NCBI GenBank assembly: GCA_965206975.1
Contig: OZ242253.1
Span: 3,100,001 to 3,164,000 of the forward strand
DNA: 64,000 nt
Direction: 5' to 3'
DNA from: JAAXGI01 sp965206975
GTDB taxonomy: Bacteria; Gemmatimonadota; Gemmatimonadetes; Longimicrobiales; Gaopeijiaceae
The notes below the pieces were generated by a model. It worked only from the letters and a program-made list of their open reading frames with translations. It did not search any database and was not told the origin of the DNA. The position numbers and the translations under genes were made by a program. Position 1 is the first letter of the stretch. Every line of letters starts with the position of its first letter. Below, piece after piece: positions 24,364 to 32,490 of the stretch.

Positions 24364-26298
24364 CTACTCCAACAGCCAAACGCGGCGATGATCCCGCAGC
24401 AGGAGGAGCCGTTGCCATTCTGCGGCGAGTGGAAGGCCGTCGTCATTCAGGAGGAGAGGTGCTTCCCTCCGCGGACCCGCACCACCCAGCGTCCGCCATC
24501 TCGCCATAGCTGTCGAAGTGGCCTCCAGCCTGTGGTCCGTCGATCCAAGGAAGTCGTAAGAGAAGTCGGTGAAACCAGGCAGAGACTCGAGCGAGCGGCC
24601 GGAGATGAACCTCACCGCGTCGTAAGGGTCATCAAGCCCCAGCGCCAGGTACGGTACCATCCAGCTCGTCCCCGATGCCTCCTGTGCTGGGGACCAGCCC
24701 ATGCTCCAAACCGTCAGAGCCCTGTTTCCGGCATCGCCGGAGAGTGACCACAGCACCGATGCCGCGATCTCCTGTTGGTCCGGATCGAGCGGCGGCCTCG
24801 GTGTCCCGTACCACTCTTCCAGGTACTGGGACGTCCATGCCAGCGTCTGGTCGAGGTGGCAGAGGTTGCAGGCATTCGGACGCCCCGCCTCGAGGGTGGC
24901 GGCCACGGTGGGGCTGCTAATCTCGTGGCTTCGCTGAGCCCGCAGCAGCCCGTAGGACGTGTGGGGCATGTGGCAGTTGTAGCAGGAGCTGCCGCTCGAC
25001 TCCGCCTCGTGTCTCGTATGCGTGGACAGCGTCTGGCTAAGCGTCGAGTGGCACTGGAGACAGGCCTCATTGCCGTACATGCCGCTGGCCACCTGGTGCG
25101 TGTCCGCCCACTCCTCGACCGAACGTGGATCGTCCGCGGTCTTGTGCATCGTGTGGCAGGAAAGGCAAGAGAGCCTCTCGCTTTCCTCGGTGGCGTTCAT
25201 GTAGCAGGGTGAGTCGATCAGTCCGTTGTACTCCCGTCCCGACACGCGAACCATCCCGTCCGGCCAGAATTGATCCTCGAGGAACGTTGGAGCCTGCGCG
25301 AGAATCTCCTGCATGCGGGGCGTGCCCATTTGCCGTGATGGCTGGATCAGATCCCGCGTATCGGTCAGGTCGTCCCCCGGGCGATATGGCAGGCCCTCGC
25401 TCGGCGTCTGGCCCAGCCAGATTGAATGACACTGACCGCACACCTGCGACGACAGCCTCGATTCCAGCCCGAGCGGAAACACCGTCGTCGGGTCGGCTCG
25501 ACCGGTCAGATGCAGCCAGTAGCGGCGAAGGGGGTTCATGTTGACGGCTTGGTGCCGTTCACTGGGCCCGTGGCATGCCTCACACGCGACTCCAAGCTCG
25601 GCGACGGTCGTATTGGCCCGCCACTCACGCGGCGGTCGGTCGACAGTTGCGTCGAGTTCGCCCTTGCCGTGCGTGGCGTGGCAGTTGACGCACGACACGT
25701 TCCATCGCCCTGTTTCCGACTGGGGGTATTCCGGTGGCCGCAGGAATGCGGACGGACGCGAAATCCAGCGCTGCTCCCGGTTCAGGTACATCGCCGGAAG
25801 TTGCCCGAGGAGCCGGTCACGGCCCGTCGGATACCAGTACACCTGCTGATGGTGCGAGCCCGTGATCATTGCCACTTGGCGCGTGATGCGAGGTGACGCG
25901 ACGCTCGTGGAGTCCCAATCAGGATCGTCGAACTCGGCCCAGAACTCGTCTCCCCTGCGCTCGAGCGTCATGGGACCTCCGTGCTCGGCACTGACCCGGA
26001 CGCCGTCGAAGTCCGCGAGCACGGTCTCGGGGGTCGCGACCTGCGTCATCGACCGATGGTAGGATCCGAACCAGGTGGCGTATTGAGCCGGGTGGCAGGT
26101 TGCGCAGGTCCCTGAGGACACGTACCCGTCGGATGGCACCTCAATGGGCCGGTTGGTAACCGCCGCCTCTGGCGGGGACCCCTCCCGACTGGTCATAACG
26201 GCCCAGCCGAGCCCCGTTGAAACCACGGCCAGGCCCACTACGAGCCAGGAGAGCGACGACGACGACGGCATGCCATCATGCTCCTGGTTGCTCCCCAT
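24364..26298 (-). CDS. octahaem cytochrome c (cytochrome c554-like), membrane-anchored
   Basis: 644 residues with eight CxxCH haem c sites: 65-69, 203-207, 239-243, 287-291, 378-382, 413-417, 439-443 and 477-481. An N-terminal helix (WLVVGLAVVSTGLGWAV, about 19-35) acts as signal or anchor, so it faces the periplasm. Additional His (SHHQQ at 149, HPAQ) can serve as distal ligands. The ATG at 26298 was chosen because GAGGAAGAG precedes it. The last 160 residues carry no haem and look helical. The protein is likely the electron-transfer partner of the copper/haem protein encoded upstream on the same strand. Family placement (multihaem c554/NapC-linked type) is by motif layout. Confidence 0.87.
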   Translation of the reverse strand: MGSNQEHDGMPSSSSLSWLVVGLAVVSTGLGWAVMTSREGSPPEAAVTNRPIEVPSDGYVSSGTCATCHPAQYATWFGSYHRSMTQVATPETVLADFDGVRVSAEHGGPMTLERRGDEFWAEFDDPDWDSTSVASPRITRQVAMITGSHHQQVYWYPTGRDRLLGQLPAMYLNREQRWISRPSAFLRPPEYPQSETGRWNVSCVNCHATHGKGELDATVDRPPREWRANTTVAELGVACEACHGPSERHQAVNMNPLRRYWLHLTGRADPTTVFPLGLESRLSSQVCGQCHSIWLGQTPSEGLPYRPGDDLTDTRDLIQPSRQMGTPRMQEILAQAPTFLEDQFWPDGMVRVSGREYNGLIDSPCYMNATEESERLSCLSCHTMHKTADDPRSVEEWADTHQVASGMYGNEACLQCHSTLSQTLSTHTRHEAESSGSSCYNCHMPHTSYGLLRAQRSHEISSPTVAATLEAGRPNACNLCHLDQTLAWTSQYLEEWYGTPRPPLDPDQQEIAASVLWSLSGDAGNRALTVWSMGWSPAQEASGTSWMVPYLALGLDDPYDAVRFISGRSLESLPGFTDFSYDFLGSTDHRLEATSTAMARWRTLGGAGPRREAPLLLNDDGLPLAAEWQRLLLLRDHRRVWLLE

Positions 26299-26515
26299 CG
26301 CCAATCTCTTCCTCACGCACCCTCGCTCATCGGGGGACTGTCAGCTGCCGAGACCCCGGAGACACGTTGCTCCGTTCAGGAAGGTACGGACACGACTCCA
26401 GCATCCGAAACCTGCATGCCTGGCACAAAAGGAACTGCCCCCCCTCCAATCACACTTGGAGGGGGGGCAATGGCAGCATCGGCCCGTGTCCCGTGAGTCA
26501 CCTCACCGCACGTCG

Positions 26516-27850
26516 CTAACCACCCTGCTCTACCACCTGCTCCTGCTGCTTCATCCTCCTCTGCTCTAGCATCCACTCGTAATCTTCCTGGTCCATCTCA
26601 ACAAATCCGATGTGCATGTGGGACATGTCGTCAGCGCTCCGACGCCCATAGATCACCCACTGGTCTGGATCAGGATTCCCTGGTCGCTCCGTGTTGTCAT
26701 ACCATGCCGTGACAAGGACCACGGTACCGGCAGGCAGGAGTGGCGCCGCGTCATCCTCATACGTGTACGTGATATGCCACCCAAATTGCCACCCGACTCT
26801 ACTCAGGACTTCTCGGCGACCATCCGGATAGATCGCCTCGATCAACTGCCCGGCGCCATGCGTATGCTGATGCCCCCGAACACTATAGATCATGCCCGGA
26901 TTCTCGAGCACCGTAACGCCTTGGGTCACCTGCGTTCCGTGCGGCGGGATAAGAATCGTCTGAGCCTCCGGTCCGTCCGTATCCGAAAGCGACGAGAACG
27001 ACGCCGAAGCACGATTCCAAGGAACCACGATCCGTGGCTCATCACCCTTCGGATAGAACCACATCCCGACCTCTAGCTGTGCGTCCTCCACTTCCTCCCC
27101 ATTCGGGAAATAGTGGATGTTGAACTCGACTTCATGCCCTGGCTCGAGAAGAAGGCCCACATTCTCCGGCATCTTATCATAGGGCTTGCCCACTGCGTAC
27201 TTCGATACGTTCGAATTGGCGTGATGCGTCACAGCGTAGCTGCCGAGGGAAGCTTTCGATTCAGTTGCCATGACAGCGCGGGGCTCTTCGAGCCCCTCCA
27301 CCGGTACGATGGGGTACCACCACTTGTCCAAGCCACTCGCCGGTACGGTGAATGGATCCGAATATATGATCAGATCGGGCGGACGCCCGTACTCAGCCTC
27401 AAGCTGCCACTGAGTGCGATCCGGGAACTCGGGCGGGGCGGGCACTCTATCCGGATCTCCCAACGGCGCACCAGCATCCACCCATCGGGCTATGGTCTCG
27501 ATCTCCCCGTCGCTCAGGGAAATGTCGTCCTTAAACTCCTGGATCCCTACGGTGCGGTCGACGTGCCAAGGAGGCATAAAACGGCTTTGGACTCGCTCCT
27601 TGATCAGGGGCGCCCACGGTGCCACCTCCTCGTACGAGATGAGCGGCATCGGACCCAGGCCGTTCTCCTGATGGCACGAGACGCAATTCTCGTAGAGGAT
27701 CGGAGCCACATCCGTGGCGAAGGTGACCTCGTCGGCACCCGCGGCCTGCTGAGAGGTGGCTGCATCAGGCAAGACCAGAAGCGCTGCCGCCGCCGCTATG
27801 GACAGAAGGGCGGCTGGTCCTCTCTCACTTCTCCGGCGCATCGTGTTCAC
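26516..27850 (-). CDS. exported cytochrome c fused to type-II copper monooxygenase-like domain
   Basis: About 444 residues from GTG 27850 (GGAGG upstream; ATG at 27841 possible), with signal peptide AALLSIAAAAALLVLPDA. A monohaem c domain has CVSCH at 56-60 and MPPWH. The C-terminal 250 residues show the spaced ligand pattern of peptidylglycine/dopamine monooxygenases: His-His at 209-210 (VTHHAN), His 246 (FNIHYF) and a HQHTH cluster at 327-331. Met residues in DDMSHMHIGF (409-412) complete the pattern. In PHM these correspond to the CuH and CuM sites. I infer a secreted copper oxygenase reduced by cytochrome. The substrate is unknown and the copper sites are not proven. It lies between an octahaem cytochrome and an exported protein, all on one strand. 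Confidence 0.75.
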   Translation of the reverse strand: MNTMRRRSERGPAALLSIAAAAALLVLPDAATSQQAAGADEVTFATDVAPILYENCVSCHQENGLGPMPLISYEEVAPWAPLIKERVQSRFMPPWHVDRTVGIQEFKDDISLSDGEIETIARWVDAGAPLGDPDRVPAPPEFPDRTQWQLEAEYGRPPDLIIYSDPFTVPASGLDKWWYPIVPVEGLEEPRAVMATESKASLGSYAVTHHANSNVSKYAVGKPYDKMPENVGLLLEPGHEVEFNIHYFPNGEEVEDAQLEVGMWFYPKGDEPRIVVPWNRASASFSSLSDTDGPEAQTILIPPHGTQVTQGVTVLENPGMIYSVRGHQHTHGAGQLIEAIYPDGRREVLSRVGWQFGWHITYTYEDDAAPLLPAGTVVLVTAWYDNTERPGNPDPDQWVIYGRRSADDMSHMHIGFVEMDQEDYEWMLEQRRMKQQEQVVEQGG

Positions 27851-27876
27851 GACGTCCTCCCTTTCCAAGGTAGGTG

Positions 27877-28881
27877 CTAAGGGATAACGGTCACCCCCAC
27901 GTAACCATTGGTCCAGCAACAGTGCTGCACCAGTCCTGCAAGATTCTCTATTGCGGTAACCCGAAGCACATACTCCCCCGCTTCGCTAAAGGCCGCAGTC
28001 GTGGAAACTTCAACCGGCTCGCCTCCCACGACCGCCTCTTCTCCGAGCATCGTCTCGCGTTCGCCGAAGGTCACTTCGCCAGGACCCTGATGATGATACC
28101 ACGTCACTCTCATGTCCCCAGGCTGCATCGGTGCGTTCCCCTGGGGCGGACGAGCTGACGGGTCCAATCCCTCCGGAGTCGCATCGACCCATACGCTCAA
28201 TGGCAACGCCTCGCCAATTCGCACGGTGAGGGGACCCGTCGCGGGGCCGCCGCGGCCCCTCATCGGGGGTCCCGACGGATCGAAGCTCATCGCCGGAGCG
28301 ACGGGAGCATTCGTAAGACTGACGGTATCATCTATTGCATACGCCTCGATGGTGGTTCGCCCCGGCACGGCAAACGTTTGATCTCGGTTTCGGAGTGTCC
28401 ACACCACGTCGCCGGTATAGCCTCGAGGCACCTTTACCGTAAAGGCACTCTGATGCCTATAGTACCGACCTCGATCTTGCGGCGCCGGGTAGAAATGGGT
28501 CGGCTGTGAGCCGTTGAAGGCGCTCGGCTCTATGAAGTTGTCAGGCCCGATCGGTATATCCAGCGTCTCCGCATGATTCAAATTGATATAACTGAAACTG
28601 AGCATGACCGAGTCATCGGCTGCCGATGCCCATCCCTCAAAAAGGGGCACGACCGGCTGTCCAGTCGCCACGACGTTGATGCGAGGAAAAATCGAATAGA
28701 ACGGAGAATTGCCAACAACCGTCAACCCGGTCCCCGGATCCACCGCACTCTGTGGCTGGCGTGCTGTTGGCAGGGGCTCCTGTGCCGGTTGCTGCAGAGC
28801 GTGCAGAGGTGCCCAAATCGAAACGAAGACTGAGGCGATGACAGCCCCGCAAGACGCAACAACAACCAGCCGTTTCTTCAT
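27877..28881 (-). CDS. exported protein of unknown function, redox-cluster partner
   Basis: 334 residues from ATG 28881. Signal peptide (LVVVASCGAVIASVFVSIW), then about 300 residues with Ig-like or beta-sandwich character: FSYINLNHAETLDIPIG, GYTGDVVWTLRNRDQTF, AGEYVLRVTAIEN. It ends CCWTNGYVGVTVIP, where an adjacent Cys pair might form a disulfide or bind metal. It is the first gene of the cluster; the stop is 26 bases before the copper/haem gene start. No known family recognised. Codon usage and G+C are visibly lower than in the Mo-enzyme region, suggesting separate ancestry of this cluster. Confidence 0.6.
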   Translation of the reverse strand: MKKRLVVVASCGAVIASVFVSIWAPLHALQQPAQEPLPTARQPQSAVDPGTGLTVVGNSPFYSIFPRINVVATGQPVVPLFEGWASAADDSVMLSFSYINLNHAETLDIPIGPDNFIEPSAFNGSQPTHFYPAPQDRGRYYRHQSAFTVKVPRGYTGDVVWTLRNRDQTFAVPGRTTIEAYAIDDTVSLTNAPVAPAMSFDPSGPPMRGRGGPATGPLTVRIGEALPLSVWVDATPEGLDPSARPPQGNAPMQPGDMRVTWYHHQGPGEVTFGERETMLGEEAVVGGEPVEVSTTAAFSEAGEYVLRVTAIENLAGLVQHCCWTNGYVGVTVIP

Positions 28882-29359
28882 AGCCTCGTAGGCGCTACAG
28901 CGACGTGGTCTTGATGTGTGATAGTATCTCATGGTAGTCCAACTCCGCAATACCCCTGACGGAGCCAGCGGTTCGCTCACATACGGGATTCGGTCTTCCC
29001 AGCCCGGCAATCGCTCCCTCTGGATGGATGCTCCTGCTATGAGATCTTCGCGTCCGTGTCCCGCTGGGGTTTGGGACCGGTAGCGTACTCACGTTACAGA
29101 GTGCTTGACGATCCCGCGCTTTGGCAAGCCTTCCCGGGCTCGGCCCCCGGTCGGGTGGACCTTCACGCCTTCCATAACTTGTTTCTGTATAACATCTTAT
29201 AGGGTAGGATTGTAGGTCTCATAGACGTCGCGAGCAGCTACTCCGCCTGTCGTACCGTCCTTGGCGCCCACCGCACAGGCCTCGGTGCTTGGACCCCGAC
29301 CCGAACTGACGATGACTTGGCCCGTTGTCCGCGACAGGCGGTGGGTTGGCGGCCCAAGG
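28882..29359. other. non-coding region between redox cluster and IS relic
   Basis: No supportable gene. It should hold the promoter for the minus-strand redox cluster, but no confident -35/-10 pair was found. From about 29100 to 29359 the sequence follows the truncated transposase and is of unknown origin; it continues the transposase frame without family similarity. Confidence 0.5.
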
Positions 29360-30019
29360 CCGATCCGCGCCTCCGGGTCGTGCGGATGCACCCACTCCTG
29401 GTTCGACCCCTTCTTCGGCCGCTTCCGGTCCAGCTTCGCCACATCCTCCCGCGTCGGCGTCTCGATCCCGGACGCCCGCGCCACCTCCTCCAGCCACTCC
29501 TCGTCGCCGGTCCCGTCTTCGTGCCGCACGATCGAGCGCATCGCCGCGTTCGCCTCCAGCGTCGTCGCGTCCACGCCCAGCGTCTTGCCGCTCAACAGAC
29601 CCGACCCCCGCAGCACCTCCAGCACCTGGCTGAACACCGCCGCGTGCGCTTCCACGCTCAGCCGCTTCCTCGTCTTCGACAGCCCCGAATGCTCCGGCGG
29701 GTTCCTCTCCAGCCCGTATCCCAGGAACTCACGCAGTGAAATCGAGTCCCCACACCGCCACGCAATCCCCCGCTCCGACCCGATCCCTTCCAGCATACCC
29801 CACCAGCAGCATCCGAAAATACACCCCGGGCGGGATGCCCGGCCGACCCCGCTTCTGCGAATAGAACTCGCGGCACGTCTCCTCCGCGAACTCGTCGAAA
29901 CCCTGCTCCTCAAGCAGCCTGTGCAGTGCACGGTAGAATGGGTTGCCCAACGCCCGAATCTCGCTCGCCGCCACGAACAACTCCTGCTGCCGCCCCTTGC
30001 GCCGCTCGCCTAGCGCCAT
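29360..30019 (-). pseudogene. broken IS5/IS1182-like transposase
   Basis: The N-terminal part starts at ATG 30019 (MALGERRKGRQQ) and continues through RGRPGIPPGVYFRMLLVGY. One extra base near 29795 then shifts the frame. The second frame carries EGIGSERGIAWRC, SISLREFLG and GLLSGKTLGVDATTLEANA, where the Asp is the first of the DDE triad. Family similarity stops near 29360 after HPHDPEAR, so the remaining catalytic residues are missing. It is therefore inactive twice over. The left end of the element is at 30063-30110. Confidence 0.85.
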
Positions 30020-30062
30020 TCCCGCCTCCCATGGCAAAGACCCCGGTAACCCCGAAATCTAT

Positions 30063-30110
30063 ATCACTCCCATAGACGCCGCCGGTGAGAATTTTTCCAC
30101 GGGCTGCTAG
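30063..30110 (-). mobile_element. left end of the broken IS, ending at CTAG
   Basis: 48 bases nearly identical to 20370-20416. On the minus strand it begins CTAG, then CAGCCCGTGGAAAAATTCTC, and leads into the transposase start. The CTAG overlaps the TAG stop codon of the neighbouring DUF5916 gene, so the element inserted exactly at that gene's end. No matching inverted end is visible on the other side; the element is truncated. Confidence 0.7.
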
Positions 30111-32425
30111 AACCGGTACGTGTAGTTGGCCTTGAGGGCCGCGCCACGGGAGAGCGTCATCAGATCCCGTCGGTCGAGGCGGCCTGCGACGAGCACGTTT
30201 CGCCAGTTGTGGGTGTAGACGAGGAAGATCTCGCTTCCCGGCGTCACGATCCACCGGATTCGGGCAAAGAGCCCGAGGAGCTCCGTCACATCGTCGTACT
30301 GGATCTGCGTTGTTGCTCCGATCCACGGGCTCGGGCTCCAGTCGCTCTCGATCTGGTAGACATCCGTCGAGAAGTCTCCCTGCGGGAGATCCACATCATT
30401 GTGCTCGAGGTCCACGGATAGTGCGATCCCCGGACGGGGCCGAAGCGTCACGCGTCCCGTGAGCCCGGCGATGGTTCCATTCCAGAACTCCCCGATCTGC
30501 AGGTCGCCGGAGACGGAAACCGGCCGCCGGCCGGCCGTCTGCCCCCTCAGGTTCGCCCTCCACGCCGTGTAGCCGCCCGGATCGATCACGATCCCGTCGC
30601 TGATCTCGAAAGGCCGGTCGAGGCCCTCGAATGCGCGGACGGCGTTCACCCCCACCCCGTCGCCGCTCTCGAACCGGATCCCGAGGACGTTGAGGAGCCA
30701 CTCCCGCTCCTCGAGCCGCCCCGTCCCCATCTCCTTCAGGTTCCGGAACTGCACGCTGAAGTCGAACTGGCGGATCCACGGTAGGCTCTCCGGCCGGGGC
30801 GACCAGCCGATTCTCGGCTCGACACGCCGGAAGTCATTCCGGTTCACGAATCCGACGGCCGGGCGGTAGTGCTCACCGAACTCCCGGTACGAGACGTGCC
30901 CGGACCAGATGTCGTTGGGGAAGTTGAGCCGAAATCCGCGGGCCGAGAGGTTCGAGAAGGAGCGCCGGGCCCCCGGATCCGGATTCGAGTTCCAGACCGC
31001 GAATGCGTTGAGTTCGGCGTTGCTCTCCCCGAGGAAGCTTCGCGTCGAGAGCTGGAGATCCGCTCCGACCGTATGTCGGTCCTCGAGCTGGAGGCCCGCG
31101 GGACCCGCGTCCGTAGCGCGGCGGGTGTAGATCACGCCCATGTGGGACTGCTCGAAGATCTGGCGGCGAACGCGCGCGACGGTGAAGTCCTCCCCCGGCA
31201 CGACGTTGGCCGTCTCCGCGTCGAAGCCACGGGGGAGGCGCGCCGAGCCGGTCCGAATCTGGTAGAAGCCGAGATCATACCGGCCCGCCTGTCCCGTCAT
31301 CCGCGCACCGAGATCGATGGGGATCTGTGTGCCCTCTTCGAGCCCGATTCGCCGCGAGAAGAAGGGTCGGGGGCCGCTTCTCGGGGCGAAGTTGAAGACG
31401 GCGGAGCCCTCGAGGAAGAAATCCCGCTGCTCGGGAAAGAAGAGGGGAAAGCGGGTCAGGTTCACTCGCCGCTGATCGCTCTCGACCTCGGCGAAGTCCG
31501 TGTTCACGGAGACCGACGCCCGGAGGCTCTCCGTGACGCTGTAGTTGAGGTCCAGGCTGACTTCCCGCGGGAAGGTCGTTTCGTCCGCATCGCCGGGGGA
31601 GTTCCTCCAGCTCCCGATCGCGGAAGGCACGGCCTCGAGCCCCACGCCCTGGCTCATCCCCCTGAGCCCCGAGAGGCGGCCCGCGTAGACGGGTCGGAAC
31701 AGCCCTTCGTTTCGCCGCCATCCCCTCCAGAGGATCTCCTCGTTACTCCGCCGGATCGTACGCTGGAAGTTGATCCCCCACGTCGTGAGGGCTGGATCGA
31801 AGTTGACCGTCCGGAAGGGGATCTCGATCTCGGCCGACCACCCGTTCGCGAGCGCGTACGTGCGCGCCTCCCAGATTCCGTCCCACGACTTCTGGATCCG
31901 CCCGCCCCCGGTGAGGAGGCCATCGCCCATGAGTCCGGCAGGGTTGATCTCGAAGAAATAGCCCGTGCGGCCGTCAAGGAATGTGTCGAGGATCCACATG
32001 AAGCGGTCGTCGGTGCCGAGCCCGGCATCCCGCTCCCGTTGATGGGCGAGGACCCCTCCGGGGTCGTCGTAGACCATCACCCCGATGTAGAGGCGCTCCT
32101 CGTCGTAGAGGACCCGGATCTCCATTTCGCGGCTCGGCGACGCCCCCTCGACGGGCTCCTGTTGCGTGAAGTCGGTGATCGCCGTGGCGCGGGCCCAGAC
32201 CTCCTCGTCCAACCGACCGTTGAGATCGATCCGCGCATCGGGAGCGAGGCGGAACGCTGGGAGGTCACCCTCCGCCCGCGAGGCTGGGGCCAGCACGGGA
32301 TCGGGGTCGCCCTGGGCCTCGGTCGGCCGCTGGGCTGAGATCACGCCTGGCGGAAGGAGCGAGAGCGCCGTCCAGAGAAGGGGGGCGAGCCGGACGGATC
32401 GCCCCGGAACTGCCCGCAGCGTCAC
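30107..32425 (-). CDS. DUF5916 protein: carbohydrate-binding-like domain plus outer-membrane barrel
   Basis: 772 residues from GTG 32425 with a signal (LAPLLWTALSLLPPGVISAQ). Upstream in-frame codons overlap the RND gene and have no support. The N-terminal domain (IDLNGRLDEEVWARA, LYIGVMVYDDP) is a family-9 carbohydrate-binding-like sandwich. It is followed by the DUF5916 core (RFMWILDTFLDGRTGYFFEINP, FFPEQRDFFLEGS). The last 350 residues have alternating beta-barrel strands and end NYTYRF, the C-terminal aromatic signal for outer-membrane insertion. It follows the RND pump on the same strand with a gap of about 65 bases, so it may be part of that operon. Role unknown. Confidence 0.82.
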   Translation of the reverse strand: MTLRAVPGRSVRLAPLLWTALSLLPPGVISAQRPTEAQGDPDPVLAPASRAEGDLPAFRLAPDARIDLNGRLDEEVWARATAITDFTQQEPVEGASPSREMEIRVLYDEERLYIGVMVYDDPGGVLAHQRERDAGLGTDDRFMWILDTFLDGRTGYFFEINPAGLMGDGLLTGGGRIQKSWDGIWEARTYALANGWSAEIEIPFRTVNFDPALTTWGINFQRTIRRSNEEILWRGWRRNEGLFRPVYAGRLSGLRGMSQGVGLEAVPSAIGSWRNSPGDADETTFPREVSLDLNYSVTESLRASVSVNTDFAEVESDQRRVNLTRFPLFFPEQRDFFLEGSAVFNFAPRSGPRPFFSRRIGLEEGTQIPIDLGARMTGQAGRYDLGFYQIRTGSARLPRGFDAETANVVPGEDFTVARVRRQIFEQSHMGVIYTRRATDAGPAGLQLEDRHTVGADLQLSTRSFLGESNAELNAFAVWNSNPDPGARRSFSNLSARGFRLNFPNDIWSGHVSYREFGEHYRPAVGFVNRNDFRRVEPRIGWSPRPESLPWIRQFDFSVQFRNLKEMGTGRLEEREWLLNVLGIRFESGDGVGVNAVRAFEGLDRPFEISDGIVIDPGGYTAWRANLRGQTAGRRPVSVSGDLQIGEFWNGTIAGLTGRVTLRPRPGIALSVDLEHNDVDLPQGDFSTDVYQIESDWSPSPWIGATTQIQYDDVTELLGLFARIRWIVTPGSEIFLVYTHNWRNVLVAGRLDRRDLMTLSRGAALKANYTYRF

Positions 32426-32490
32426 GCCCCACCCTCGCGTGCGCGGCACCTCCCCAGACAGCGCTCGAACCCCCTCGGGAGCAAGATCAA

